Source: Dioscorea cayenensis subsp. rotundata (taxonomy: Eukaryota; Streptophyta; Magnoliopsida; Dioscoreales; Dioscoreaceae). Taken from it: a DNA stretch of 64,000 nucleotides. The notes below the pieces were generated by a model. It was not told where the DNA came from. It worked only from the letters and a program-made list of their open reading frames with translations, and searched no databases. Position numbers and translations under genes: made by a program. The DNA lies in assembly GCF_009730915.1 (NCBI RefSeq), contig NC_052481.1, positions 496,001 through 560,000 on the forward strand, in the 5' to 3' direction. This document shows positions 22,371 to 35,050 of this stretch, piece after piece (the first letter of the stretch is position 1; each line of letters begins with the position of its first letter).

Positions 22371-22761
22371 TATGAAGTAGTACAACTCAAGGTTTTAGGG
22401 CATGTTTGGATGCATAATAAATTTTTTCGTAGGAATTTTATTCCATAGGATTCACAAATGATTCATGTGGAATTTACAACAAGAAAAATTCCTACAGAAT
22501 GGTATTTGGATGTACACAGAAATTTTTCCATAAGAATTTAAGTTTGAAAATGAAATTAGCTGTTAGAGTTAAAAAAAAAAATTAATGGTTGGGGTTTTTT
22601 AAAAACTAGCTGTTAACAATTTCCCTCTATTTAAAGCCAACACTCTTTATACAATATATAAACTTATCTCTCTTCATCTCAAATTTTTATGTCTCCAAAT
22701 CTTTTGTTTTAATATGGATTTGGATCAATAGAGAAAGATCAATGAAGATGATGAAGAATTC

Positions 22762-23771
22762 ATGCTCACCATTTTACCAAGTCTATTTCCTGTAAGTTTA
22801 GAAACTAGGTCTTGTCATATATCAATATTAACAGGTACTACATATGTACAAGACATTCGTGAAGGTCATGAGGCACGTTGTAAGAGTGAATTTTATATGG
22901 AGTCTTATATATTTGAAGCACTTGCTAATTATTTAAGAAAAAGATCTCTTCTTCGCAACTCAAAAAGAATTACAATCGAGGAACAACTAACAATGTTTGT
23001 GTACACTCTTGCACACAACGCTAATAATTGTGACGTGCAAGAACATTTTCAACATTTAGCAGAAATGGTTAGCCATTATTTTAATAAAGTGCTTAAAACT
23101 ATTACTACTCTTGCGACTACATATATAGAATTGCCACCAACAACTACATCACCAGTTATCTAGAATAGTAGACTTTTTTTCATATTTGAAGGATAGATAT
23201 CTTTATATTGTCTTTTTATTCATTATTTATTTATTTTTAATTTTCTCTTAACATATGTTATGAGTATTTTATTTTAGGCTTGTATTGGTGCTATTGATGG
23301 AACACATATTCCAATCACTATTTCTTTGGCTTTGCAACTAGAAATAGATAACAAACATTATTCCATAATGTTATGGTCGCATGCGATTTTGACCTACATT
23401 TTGTATATGTTCGAGCTGGTTGGGAAAGTTTTGCTTCTGATGTTAGAATACTTCAGCATTCAATTAACCAAGGCTTTCATGTCCCACCCAATAAATATTA
23501 CCTAGTGGATACATGATATGCAAATACTCTAAATTTTATTGCTCCATACCGGGGTGTGCGTTATCACTTATAGGAGCAAAGACGAGCAGGATGTAGACTA
23601 AGCAATTACAAAGAACTATTTAATTTGATACATGCTTCATTGCAGAATCATATTGAACACATTATTGGTGTCTTGAAAATGAGATTTACTATACTTAAAG
23701 TTGCAATCTTTCATCTACTAGATTCTCAAACTGATATAATAGTTGCTGCATGTGTCTTGTATAATTCATAA
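22762..23771 (+). pseudogene. PIF/Harbinger transposase (HARBI1-like DDE nuclease), broken
   Basis: The N-terminal part (22762-23163) has the family's ITIEEQLTMFVYTLAHNANN, the helix region before the nuclease. After a spacer that looks like an intron (about 23164-23278) the nuclease begins with ACIGAIDGTHIPI, containing the first catalytic Asp. Later pieces in shifted frames read VRAGWE, SDVRIL, YYLVDT-stop, APYRGVRYHL and HIIGVLKMRF. Frameshifts and stops are present, so no active enzyme can be made from this copy. Confidence 0.75.
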
Positions 23772-24239
23772 GGATACACAATGACACAGATGAAATTGAG
23801 AAAATCAGTAATGCAACTGATGAAGTTACCGTCCCAAATGGAGGTGACACATATGAAAATGATGTCAATGTAATGAACTCTGAACATATTGCAGGTGCTC
23901 GCAAAAGAGATGAAATAGATGTGCAAATGTGGAATGATTACTGTAAGTATCGTAGAAATATAATACAAATAATGTGTAAGATTATCAATGTTGCCTTGTT
24001 TTGGGGCTACAATTATTATTCATAAAACTCTTTTTTTTATTACGTAATAGAATATCTGCACATAATTCAAAAACCTACCTACAAATTAACAAGTATATCT
24101 CAAATAAAAAAATTAGATCTCATAAACATAATATCTTATATAAAAGATTCAAGTCATTGTAATAATAATAAACATCCTCAAACGTAAATTGCATGTAACT
24201 AAATATAAAAAACTTAGAACATAACAATGTTTTTAATTA

Positions 24240-24660
24240 ATTATTTGTTGAAGCCACGACACTTTCCAATCTTCCTTGAGACTCAAGAAGATTTCACGAT
24301 TATCCTTATCTTTAAACAATGTTGTAGCTTTAACCATTTCTTCATCTAAAAATAGATCACACATCACATTAAATGCCGCCATGAATTCTCCTATGGTGTA
24401 CTTCGCCTTTACTTGGTTCATTTTCAGCATCAATATATCTATCAGTCTCAGCTCGATGCATATCTATATATTGTTCTAAGAATGCATCTTGAACATTTTT
24501 CCACTTTCGATCCTTTTTCCTTCTTTGCATATCATCTCCTAACCTTTGCCGTCTTGCACTACATGAAGTTTATGGTTGTGAAATATATGGTTGACTGCAT
24601 AGAGGTTCCACTTGTGCAAAATCACGAACCTCTGTCTCTATTTTGGTGTAGACAATGATT
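24240..24660 (-). pseudogene. Harbinger-associated Myb/SANT-like protein remnant
   Basis: On the reverse strand, fragments read RRKKDRKWKNVQDAFLEQYI and then, after a frame change, YTIGEFMAAFNVM, LFKDKDNREIFLSL and WLQQIIN-stop. The last block matches the C-terminal helices of the Myb/SANT-like proteins that bind Harbinger ends and carry the transposase into the nucleus. It is convergent with the transposase. The upstream SANT helices are too degraded to define. Confidence 0.55.
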
Positions 24661-24997
24661 GGATGGGATCATTTGGAGCCGGAATGCTTGGAGATGGAGT
24701 GTCCATTGGCACGTTTGCACAATAATCTAAATCACGAGAGTGTCTTCTTTCTGTATATCTCCCTGTGTAATAAATGTACAAATAATTAGTAAATTTATTA
24801 CAAATTTTTAAAGCAAACATTAGTAAACAACACATTTTTACCCTCATAAATCTCCTACAATGCTGTGAAATATGGAAAGGGTTTTTGATGCCATCTTCTT
24901 ACTTCTTTATTTCTTTGTATATTTTGATGAAAATGTTTAAAAGAAATTATTGCATAAAGTTTGTAAATTATGTGATAAAAATATAAACCTTAAGTAG

Positions 24998-26415
24998 TGA
25001 TGCCCAAACTTCCGGAGGGGTAAGTGTGTAAGGTAAACTCTCAATCTCAGAAGAAATTAAACACACACATACAAGAGAAAGAAGACACACAAGTTGGTTA
25101 CCCAGTTTGGCACAACCTTGTGTACATCTGGGGGGCCAAGCCCGGATAAATAATCCATTAAAAAAGGTGATAGAATAAAGAGTACAACACTTCCTTACTC
25201 GCTCAAGACAAATAATAGCCTCTTAAGATTGTCTGATGCCCACTCTCTTCAACCCTTACCGAAAGGTCTCTCACTCATGGCTCATCATAAATTTTCAAGC
25301 AGGATATCTTATATAGACACACCTACGTCTATTAGATCCTTTCTCTTTTAGAATTCTTTGCGGCTTCCTAACTTGGACATCTTCCAAAGTTAGATGTTGC
25401 AACACTCAGTTGCAACACTGCCCACCTTACTGAACATGATTGAAATCTAGCCAATTGCAACAGAACTTGCGACACCTTCAACCCTCCCAGTTCCTTTAGT
25501 TCACTTCGTAGCGGTTGACTCATCCCGATCTCCTCCTGCATGCAACCGCTTCCTTCCTTACGTCATTTTAGTAGGTCCCCTCTCTCGAGGGACGTGTCTA
25601 CCAAGGCACACACAACCATCTCACCAAAGATGGTCACCGAAGATCTCCCGATCTTTTTTCCAAACTTGGTCCAAGTTTGGTCTTCCCATGTGATCTTCAT
25701 TTGAATCATGAAAATATTGTTACTAAACTTGATCTCATCTCATCCAAGTTTAGCCTTCAATATCTTCAAGCATGATCTCCAATCATCCATGCTTGGATCT
25801 TCAAATTTCAATCAAATCTTAAGTAATCTTCAATTAATCCTCCATATATGATTTGTCTCCTTGAAGAGCTCCGTCCATAATTAGCATTAGATCTTCCTTC
25901 AAATTGTATTGCTAATTATGGTCTTGAGAATCATATTGGCTTGCCCTTGCCTTTCTTAGTTTGTGTCTTCAAATAGCTTCACACTAAAATAAGCTCTATG
26001 TAATCTTCATGATGATCTTTTATTCTTGCCAACAATAGATTATTCCTCTCTTTTAAAAATAGATCTCTCATAAAAAGAGTTTTTCAAAAATATAATTCAT
26101 CATCTTGGATTTTACCAAAGATAGATAAAATCATACTTAAGATAAACTTGCTCTTAGAAAGATCATTTTTCCTTGATGTTCTTTCCAAAAATAGTTATTT
26201 TTCATATAAACCATCGAGAGGAATTTCTCTAAACATAGTCTCCCATCATGATCTTCTAGCCCTCATGTCTTCATAAACCATGTCACCATACGTTAGCCAC
26301 ATCCTTATGCTTGTCATCACTTCTTTTGCCAAGTCATCACTGTCATATCATCTCTCTTTGCCATGTCATCTCTTGGCTTATCATATAATACCAACTCAAG
26401 TGTTCAGACCTAACA
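24998..26415 (-). repeat. LTR-like block, possibly a solo LTR
   Basis: Reverse complemented, the block begins TGTTAGGTCTGAACACTTGAG and ends GGGCATCA, giving TG...CA termini and a length (1.4 kb) typical of some plant Copia LTRs. It is non-coding, and no matching partner or target duplication was seen. The left part carries acccagtttggcacaacc, a phrase I associate with plant LTRs. Confidence 0.5.
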
Positions 26416-27165
26416 CCCTATTTTGTTTCCTAGTCATTCTAGTGGCTCTTTGATAAAAAAACAAACAAATAAACAAACAAACAAAAGCATGTACACAAAA
26501 TGAAATGCAGGGTAGCAAAGGTGGATCTATAGTGGGGGCAATTGTCCCCACTCAACTTTGTAAAATTTATTAAGTAATATTTAAAATTTTTTATTTTTTC
26601 AATTTACTCCTACTAAAAGTAAGAATTAAAACCTATATAAAAACAATTAAAAAAAATTATAAAAAATCTATTTTAAAAAGTTAATTCCCTTTCCCATCTC
26701 TCAATTTAGAACCCTATTATATTCCTCTCATTCAGTTCTCCTATACCGAAGATTGGAGGTGTGAATTAAAGAGTAGACTTCAATCCTCGCCAAGTCTCTA
26801 TTCAGCTATTGCGATCCAGCAAGTATGTATTTTTTCTGCAAGTATGCATTTCAAGAACGTAATAATCAATTTAATGAGGTGAAAATAGAGTTACTTCTAT
26901 GCATGACTTCTATAATGTTTTTGTGATTTTTTTTGCCTCTTTTAATAAGGAAAACTAATTCATCTTGCTCAATTTTATCCATAAGAGTTTTCTAAAATAG
27001 AACTTCTTATTGTCAACAATCAGTTTGAGACTTATTTATTTAAGATCTCATGGTGAGTTTAATATATTAAAAGGTATCAATGACTTTTCTATAAAACTTG
27101 TTGCGACAAAGAAACACATTTTGTACTCGTTGGTGTACTTGTGAAATTAACTTCTATATTGCCCA

Positions 27166-30100
27166 TGTAGTATTTCGAGTTTTTCTTTCTAGTGTAGAGT
27201 GGTGTTTTTGGTCTTTCCTTGTGTTGTTTGCTTGATGTCTTAGTTGAGTCCTCCTTGTTTGTAGTCCGGGGCTTGTTGCTGAGGGTTTTGAGGTGTTTTT
27301 CGGGGGTTTAAAATGTGCGTGGACTATTCACAGGCTACACAGAGTGTGTGCGGGCTGTGCACAAGCCACACAACCCTTCTAGGGCATGTGCGGACACCCC
27401 AGGCAGAAGGGTGTGCGGCCTAGTATGAGGGCTGCACACCAAGCCGCACATCCCAGGTAGCGATGTGTGCGGGTACTGCGTCGCACACCAGCCTGCACAC
27501 GTGCAGTTTTGGCCTTTTTTAACCCCGTTTTAACCCCTTTTCCCCTCCTTTCTTCTCCCAAAACCCCCTCATCCCCTCTCCCTTTCTTCCTCTACCATTC
27601 TTTGATGTTTAAGGGCTGATTTTGGTTGGATTCATGGGCTTGTTCTTAGATTATAAAGTTTGATCATCTCTTGACTCAAGGTAAGCTTCCATCCTTTCTT
27701 GTTTCTTCTTTGTTCCTTGGATGAGTATAGCTAAGGTTTGGTTGTGGACTCAAGTGGGAGCTTGATTCGTGCTCCTGTTCTTCTTCTTTGATGGTAGAGT
27801 TTGAGAGAAGTATTTGTGTTGATTTTTTTTTTTTTGCTTTGATCTAGAGTAATCCTTGAAACCTCTCCTTCATTGATTTTAGATTTACTGTAGCACAAGT
27901 GAGTTACCCTTGTTTTCTTGGTTTCTTTGGGTTAGAGAGAAGCTTAAAATCCTTTAGAATCTCATTAGCAACCTCAAGAGTTAGTTTGAGTAAACCTTAG
28001 GGCCGATTAGTGTTGTTTGGTAGAGAAACCTAGGGGTTTCTTTTCTTGGCTTTGTGCTAATCCTTGTTGTTGTTTGTTGTGCTTTGTCAAGGAGTTGATG
28101 ATGTGGCTCAAAGTAAAGAGCTAGCCAAGGACCAGTGTTCAAGGAAGAGAAATCGTCAAATTTTGTGAGTGGGACTATTAAGCATAATTCTATTAGAAGA
28201 ATACCAATAGTGATATATACATATATTTCATTGAATAAGTAAAGTTTTATTGGTTTTATAATTGAGTTGCATTACTTTGAATGATGGTTTAATTATTGTT
28301 AAAAACTCTTGAATGGTTTCCTTTGGTATTTTAAAACTATACATGGATCATGATTAAGTTTATTCTTGGGGTTTAGAAAGGCATCATATTGGTCTTGAAA
28401 ACTTTATTATTTAATCATAGTTTTCAAAGTGAATGTTTGATACTCTTGATATAATATCAAAAGAGTTTATGTAAACTATTTATCCATCACATTTCGTGTT
28501 ATTGTTGATGTTATGATTGAAAGGTTTATTCAAGAATTTCTTATCCTAGTTATGCTTGGTTGATGAAAAAAAATATCAATTTGAGATGTTTTGGATCTAA
28601 GATAAAAATGGTTTTACATTTCCTTCAAGTAAGAGTTACCAATGTGAAAAGTTATTCAAATGTTTTCGACAATATTTGGAAATTATGTTGAATTGTGATT
28701 TGGCTTATTTCAAAGGACTTGATAAAGAACATGTTACTTGTGAAAAGAAACCATATATTTTGGTTATTATGTTTCGAAGAGCATGTTTCATGAAATATGA
28801 TATTCTTGTTATGATGTTAGAATTGTGAAAAACTAAGTTGAAATACATTTTGATGATGTTATACTTGAAGTGTATTTTCAAGGATTATTCTCGAATTGAT
28901 GTTTTCTTAATGAAAAGGGTTTCATTTAAGATGTTATGAACAGCTAACTCACTCTTTGAGTGAAAAGTTGTATATGTGAAAATTTGTGATCTCTTGATAA
29001 GAATTTTGCTATCATATTGATGTAATCACTGAGCCTACAGGTTGGATTGTTATTTAAATATTTTGATGGTGACATGGGGGGATCCCCAGTACTTATGCAG
29101 TAAGAAGTGAACGGTTTCCATGGGCCGACCTAGTTGAGGTGGCGTGGAAAACTGTCAAACCGGTTATATCATTTCAGGTGGGAGCGTAGAGCCCTGACTT
29201 AAGTATTGTTGGGTTGTTCAGAGTCACCACACGAGCTTCCCAACGGCCAACGCCAAGATACGCGCATCTTGCTGGCTCCTAACCTAACTAAGGCCACGGT
29301 TAGCGACGGAGGGTTTTAGAGGCTATTTATTATGATGACGGTTGTTGATTTCATTATTCATAAAACTTTGTTTTATCGAGTTATTGAAAAGAATGCATGA
29401 GTACGCATTTATACTTGATTTTCAATCATCGATGTGTTACGAAGATAATTATTGGTACAATATTTATGCAAACTTGATTTCTTGTTTCACCCATTGTATT
29501 CATGATTTCGTTTCTATTGTTGAACTTGTGAAACTTTCAACAAATCAGAATTATTAAACCTTGAATTTAAATGTTTTCAATATCTATAATTATTTTAAAC
29601 TATTAGGATTTACTTGCAATATTGCAAAGTTTGGTTGTTGCTTAACTTATTTTATAGTTTGAGCTCGTGTTTGATATTTCATAAATTTGAGGTTTTAAAA
29701 CTCTAATTGGAGTAGAAAAGCCTCTTTGTACTATCTATTGTTATATTAGGTTAGGGGTAACTCTTGCATGATGTGTGTATATATATATATATAACTATGT
29801 TCTAAACTTTTGGTGTTATCGGTGAGGTATTATTCGAATGATTTACATCTTGTATTTTGGTAATCTATACTTATTATTTTGGTATAATTCTGGTGGAGTT
29901 GTGCTAACCTCCCCTCACTGAGTAACTTTGGTTGCTCACCCTCCTCTTTCCACTTCCCAAGTGTCAGTTCAACGAAGCAATATGGACGTGGAGTGCATGG
30001 CAAGAGTTGGTTTTAGAGTAGTTACTTGAGTTAATTGTGCATGTTCTCAGTTATTGGCGTGTAGAGTGTGGAATCCCTTAATATAAGTAACTTGTTAACT

Positions 30101-30403
30101 TAGGTATTCATTTCTGTATCTTTAGAACACTTGAATTAGCTGTGGTCTAAGTGTTGCATTAGAGACCATACTCAGTGTTTGGTTTGTATTAAGATCTTGT
30201 ATTTTGAAGTGTGAGCAGTATGTCCCATATCTTTAGTTTGTCAAGTTAGTCTTGTGTAGAGAATTGTTACATTTAGTTTATTGTTGAGTTTGTACAACGA
30301 ACATGTTAGCTTTACGATGATCCAAGGTTGAGGTGGTGTTTAACCTCTCTTGAATTATCGTGGTGGTATGTCACATGTGAGACCTGCGGGTCGGGGCGTG
30401 ACA
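27166..30403 (+). repeat. Solo LTR, 3.2 kb, probably Gypsy
   Basis: The block starts TGTAGTATTTCG and ends GGGTCGGGGCGTGACA. It is flanked by the perfect 5-bp direct repeat gccca at 27161-27165 and 30404-30408, which proves an LTR-type insertion followed by loss of the interior through LTR-LTR recombination. Length and the GGGGCGTGACA end fit long Gypsy (Tekay/Del-like) LTRs; the clade is inferred. No coding sequence. Confidence 0.85.
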
Positions 30404-30625
30404 GCCCATTTCTATTGCATCAGTTGAAAGAGTTTTTTCCACTATGAAGATTGTAAAAAATCACTTGTGCAACTGAATAGGAGATTCTTGGATAAATGAT
30501 TGTTTGATTACTTATATAGAAAATGATATATTTTGTAGTATTAATAATAAAAAAATCCTACATTATTTTCAAGTTATGGAAAACACGCAAATAGTAATTG
30601 TAATATGTTATTTTCATATGACGAA
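30404..30625 (+). pseudogene. hAT transposase C-terminal dimerisation domain (ZMYM1-like), fragment
   Basis: The translation PISIASVERVFSTMKIVKN then stop, then GDSWINDCLITYIENDIF and SINNKKILHYFQVM matches the hAT C-terminal dimerisation region. The few codons before it (27140-27165, ending in gccca) lie on the other side of the inserted LTR, and removing the insertion rebuilds a continuous frame at that point. The rest of the transposase is missing. Confidence 0.75.
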
Positions 30626-30712
30626 AACTTTTGATGCACTTGTGTTCCATTGTTTTTTTATATGTAATATTAATTTGACCCCTATGAACAAAATCCTGGA
30701 TCCGTCCTTGGC

Positions 30713-31929
30713 AAGTAGGTTATAAATGTGCCACATAAGTGTGCACATTTTTTATTTTTTTCTTGACAAAATGTTTAAAAATAAAATATTTTTATTTCCT
30801 TGGAAGTTTAAAAAAAATCGAAATTTAATCAATACAGTATTTGGGTCATGTTTGGATGACAATATTGATTCCCCTTTAGAGGGGAATTAGTGCTTGTCCC
30901 AATGCATACCCATGTTTGGGTATTTGGGTATGCATTGGTGGTTATGATCACCCCTATGAGGATATGCTATTTATTAATACAACAATGTTCATTCTTTTAT
31001 TTGAAAGATTAAAAAAAAAAATTTAATCTTTTCTTTTTACGAAAAGGGACAAACACTATATACATAAGGGTGTGTGTATGAGCTGGGAATTAATCGTCCA
31101 ACCCGTGCACCCTCAGTCGGAGACAAGTGGTTTGGGCTGTGAGCTCATATCCACAACTGGTGATTTATTACCATTTATTGCTTCAAACTAGTTTTGAATT
31201 TGAAACTTTATGAATGTCTCATTCTCGTTTTCTACAATAAGATCAAATATCGCTAGGCTATGAGCTTTTTGGTTTTAATCTTTTGATATTATGTTTGATG
31301 GCTCAATAGATATATATAGATTTCATACAACAATATAATAAGTAGGATATATGACTTTTTTTTTAGCATTTATAGTTTGACCCATTTTAATCTTTCAACT
31401 ATTGTTGAGAGAGATACATTCAAATTATCATGAAGAGAAAAATGAGGTACTATTTTTTTACTATAAAGTTGTTAAGCATGTGTTGCCTAAACAAAAATAT
31501 ACAAATCAGTCAATTTTTTATAAATTACTTAACATATGCAAGAAAAAGATAAATTGCAGAGTTAGTCAAGGCAATGCAGCAAAGATCCCATTCTGAAGCC
31601 TGAAGATTTAACCTCCAGATACAAGCCATAAAAGAACTCTTCGCTGAGATAGATAATCCTTCTTTACATTCTATTCCATCGAGCTGAAATCGGCCCCTCT
31701 TCTTTAGCTTTTTCATCGCCTTAATCATCATGAATTGTCCCTGTTTCACTTTTGGTAGGGGAGCTCCCCCAAGTGGCTGATGAAGAATCTTAGAACTAAT
31801 GGCTTTGTATGCTAAATGTTTTCTGTTGTTGCTTTGTCTTTGTGTTCTACTACCATTTTTCTGTTTTTCATTATTCAGTGATTTGTTTGTAATAAAATAG
31901 CTCTGTGAACATTTTCTCTAATAAAACCG
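30713..31929. other. Region upstream of the Nudix gene
   Basis: No secure gene is present. About 30848-30960 has gtttggatgac and several 'ggggaat/cattccc'-like inversions that may be a tiny Tourist-type remnant. A reverse-strand frame at 31749-31525 (KAMKKLKKRGRFQLDG...) looks protein-like but I cannot place it in a family. The promoter and 5' leader of the Nudix gene must lie at the right end. Confidence 0.4.
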
Positions 31930-34887
31930 ATGCTAACGCGTGCGTACCTGCGCGGCGCTGGGTTCCTTTTCGCTCATGGCCTCATCCCTCCAATGAACAA
32001 CAGCAATAGCTCCACTAGATCCCCTGTTTTTATGTCGTCATCTCGCTGTGAAGCCCCTTCCGTCCCACCGACTCACACCATCACCCTCGCCGGTGGACAC
32101 CACGTCCAGATCGTTGCATCCCCTGGGCTCTCCGAGTCCGATCTCAGGTCCATCCCTCTCTCCTCACAAGACTTTTTCCATTTTGATCAGAAATTCTTCG
32201 ATGTTAGCGAAGGTAGGATCATGAAATAAACTGGGAAATACAATAATGCAAGTTTAGATCTCACCTTAGAAGTGGAATAGCAGATTATAATTTTGAAGGT
32301 TTTTATTTTTGATTTTTGGGTTGTTACTCTTTCTGGATTGCGTTGATTGTATTAAAACATTGATTCTTCTCGTTAAGCATGATTGGAAGTGCTACTGCTG
32401 CTGTTATTTTCAAATTCAGGAATGTTGTTGATTCGGCTTTGTTCAAAAACTGGTTGAAGAATATGCAAAGTGAAACAGGAATTTTAGCTGGTGGAGAGAT
32501 AAGTTTGAGACAAGTGCTCATCCAGGTAGATGGAGTGTCCTCTTGATAGCATTGAACATAGTTTAGCAACTTCTGTTTGATATTAAGCTGTTTATGATCT
32601 GTTCACTGAATCTCATGTCAAATAGTCCTTTATGGTATCTTTGATGCTGGAATTACTTCTTTGTTGTTGTTGTTGTTGTTGATGATGATGGCATTAGTAG
32701 AATTGGCTAATAATAAAGCCATGACACTACAAAATTAGTATGCATAAATCCATATCAAATGCCATATTTAAAGGATCCTAAGATATTTAGAACAATAAGC
32801 AGGCCTGCTTTCTTGCATGTTCTAACTTTGATAGCTTGGACATAAATATCAACACTGTTGTATTTGCCTGAAAGAATGCAAAATCACTTTTTTTGTTTGA
32901 TCAAGGCTTTATATGCCAATTTCTGCATTTTCGGTTCTTCTGATTCTGAACTTTAACTGAACTTTAACTTCACTAGGGTGTGGATATGTTTGGAAGAGGT
33001 GCTGGATTTTTAAAATTTAAAGCAGATGTCGTCGAAAAGGAGACAGGAACGAAGGTATTGATGATTATGAATGATTAGCTATTGCTTTTCTATTTTAAAT
33101 TTAAGTGCCTGTTGAAGTTTCAGCAAGGAATGATTTTTTTCTCTGTGACAGTTATTCTCTATGGAGCTAAATGCTTTCTCAGTGTTTCGCTGGTTTTTCT
33201 TTTCCTTTTGTTATATATTCATCATGTTATTTATTATATTTTCTTATGAAATGTTTGCGCTTTATCACTTTATTTTGAGTTGAGTATACAGTATATATAC
33301 ATTGTGACACCTTTCGCCTTGTGTCTTCTTTGTTGTGCCCTATATATTTAGAGGGTTAAAGCTTGGCAAATCAATGTTTAGTTTATTGATATAGGTGAAA
33401 CCAAATCTACTTTATGGCGTGGAACCAGAACAGCAGCAAGTGCGATTCAGGGGTTTGAAAATCAAAATTGGTTGGGGAACAATGAGGATAATTTTTATTG
33501 ACAGGTGTACACCTTGAAGGGGACAATATTTTCGCACATGTACTGGAGCATAGGGTCTCATTGCAAGGCTTACTCTGTCTTTTATTTTTATTTTTTTTAC
33601 TTTTACAATTTTATGCTTTGCAACCCTTATGCTCCTTTTGACTGCTGATGGATATCCACATTCTTATGCATTGGTTCTTGTATGGAGCTACAGACTTCAT
33701 GCGAATTAGGTTTTATCATGCACCTCGACATTGAAATTTGTGTTTTTGTAGCATCCATTTCTATTGATATTTATGACAATAGGTTATAAGTTATTGTAAC
33801 TTTGTGATGGAATATTGTTTATGTTCTTAGCTTTTCGCCTGTTTCTTTTTTCTTCGTTTGGGGACTGGCTCTTCTACTCCATCTCTTTTTCTTATTTAGT
33901 ACTACATTCGAGATGGTAAGATATCCAGTTTGTATTTAAGGTCTTAAACTATGTTTAGATTCCAGGTATTGTGTTTGCACGTGGCCAATCTGTTGCAGTT
34001 CTGGTTATTTTGGAGTCAGGAGGGAAGGATTATGTAGTTCTTACTGAACAGGTTTTATTTTTTGTATTACAAACTTTGTTTTTAATTTATTATATCATCC
34101 ACGTTTTCTTATGAAGTTGTAAATACTGACTAATTTTTTTTCTTTTTATTTTATATTTAATTTTTTACGAGTCCCCTTTCAATATGCAAGGTTAGAGTTC
34201 CTGTAGGAAGATTTACCCTGGAATTACCAGCTGGGATGGTGGATGATGACGGAGGTGATGTTGTTGGTGCAGCTGTTCGTGAGGTTCTCTTTATCTCTCA
34301 CTCACACATAAATGTACATATATGCACAACTCTTAAGTCATTAATAGAACATACAAACCCCATTTCAGTTGATGCAAGAAAATGGTTTTTTGTCGTCTTG
34401 TAAAAAAATAGATTAGCATTTTGGATATCAACATGAAATTATAAATCAACTAGCATAATCCTATATAGCTTTACAATAATTTTTAGAACGCAGAATGAAT
34501 ATAAGACCTGTCTTATTAGTTTAATGAGATGGATGAACCCGTAGGATTTATGCCATAGATAATAGATTTCACATGGTTGACATAAAGCAAGTCACCTTTA
34601 CAGTATTTGCACAGTGGAATGTGCCCATTTCTGACCCACTTCTCATGACTAACTTCTTAAGTAAAATGCAACTTTATTTTATTTTTATTTGGAAAGATTG
34701 AATATTTACTTTTCTTTAGTTGGTAATTGAGCCCTATATGTGATACAGGAATATGTGATTGCAATATTTTTCCCATGCACCATGGCAGGTTGAAGAGGAG
34801 ACTGGCATATGCTTGAAAATTGAGGCTATGGTTAATCTGACATCATTTCTTGACCCAAAAACTGGTTGCAAGATCTTTCCTTCTCCG
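31930..34887 (+). CDS. NUDT14: Nudix hydrolase 14-like ADP-sugar diphosphatase, six exons visible, 3' end in gap
   Basis: Exons: 31930-32147, 32420-32525, 32977-33054, 33959-34051, 34191-34283 and 34789-34887, all GT-AG and in phase, giving 229 residues so far. After a Ser/Arg-rich N terminus resembling a plastid transit peptide, the protein reads LFKNWLKNMQSETGILA, QGVDMFGRGAGFLKFKAD, PGIVFARGQSVAVL and VRVPVGRFTLELPAGM. The Nudix box half REVEEETGI spans the exon 5/6 junction, followed by FLDPKTG and KIFPSP. The Arabidopsis relative hydrolyses ADP-glucose and other ADP-sugars in plastids, limiting starch precursors. The C-terminal 80 or so residues are not in the window and should lie in the N run after 35050. 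The Glu of the canonical G-X5-E part is Gly here, as I recall for this subfamily. Confidence 0.88.
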
Positions 34888-35050
34888 GTAGTTTACTAAC
34901 TTGATCCCGTTCAACATCTCTCCTTGGTCCTTGCCACACTAGTCCCCATTTTATTGTCCCAAACTATGATATAATTTCATGCACTTGGGATGTTGTCTGT
35001 CTATCTTGAAATAATTGATGACATTTGGACTTAAGCAGATTGAAGATGTA

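Larger units (their letters stand above)
22398..24900. mobile_element. Decayed PIF/Harbinger transposon
   Basis: A left end resembling the Harbinger group, gggcatgtttggatgc, follows a TTA trinucleotide (the usual 3-bp target). Inside are a DDE-type transposase remnant on the plus strand and a Myb-like protein remnant on the minus strand, the two-gene set typical of autonomous PIF/Harbinger elements. I could not find the matching right end, so the 3' limit is approximate. Confidence 0.7.
26515..30712 (+). mobile_element. hAT transposon relic interrupted by a solo LTR
   Basis: The left end gcaaaggtggatctatag and the right end ctggatccgtccttggc are imperfect inverted copies, each next to a block of 'cccc' typical of a plant hAT group (gggggcaattgtcccc; tgacccctatg). 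Only the C-terminal dimerisation domain of the transposase is readable, and it is split by the LTR at 27166-30403. No clear 8-bp target duplication was found. Confidence 0.68.

Noticed and set aside
31402-31749. Overlapping frames on both strands near the Nudix gene
   Set aside because: Neither matches a family I recognise and neither joins a plausible exon, so no gene was called.
33398-33508. Protein-like stretch VKPNLLYGVEPEQQQ in Nudix intron 3
   Set aside because: Exons 3 and 4 join perfectly without it (KETGTK-IPGIVFARG as in the family), so it is intron sequence or at most an alternative exon.
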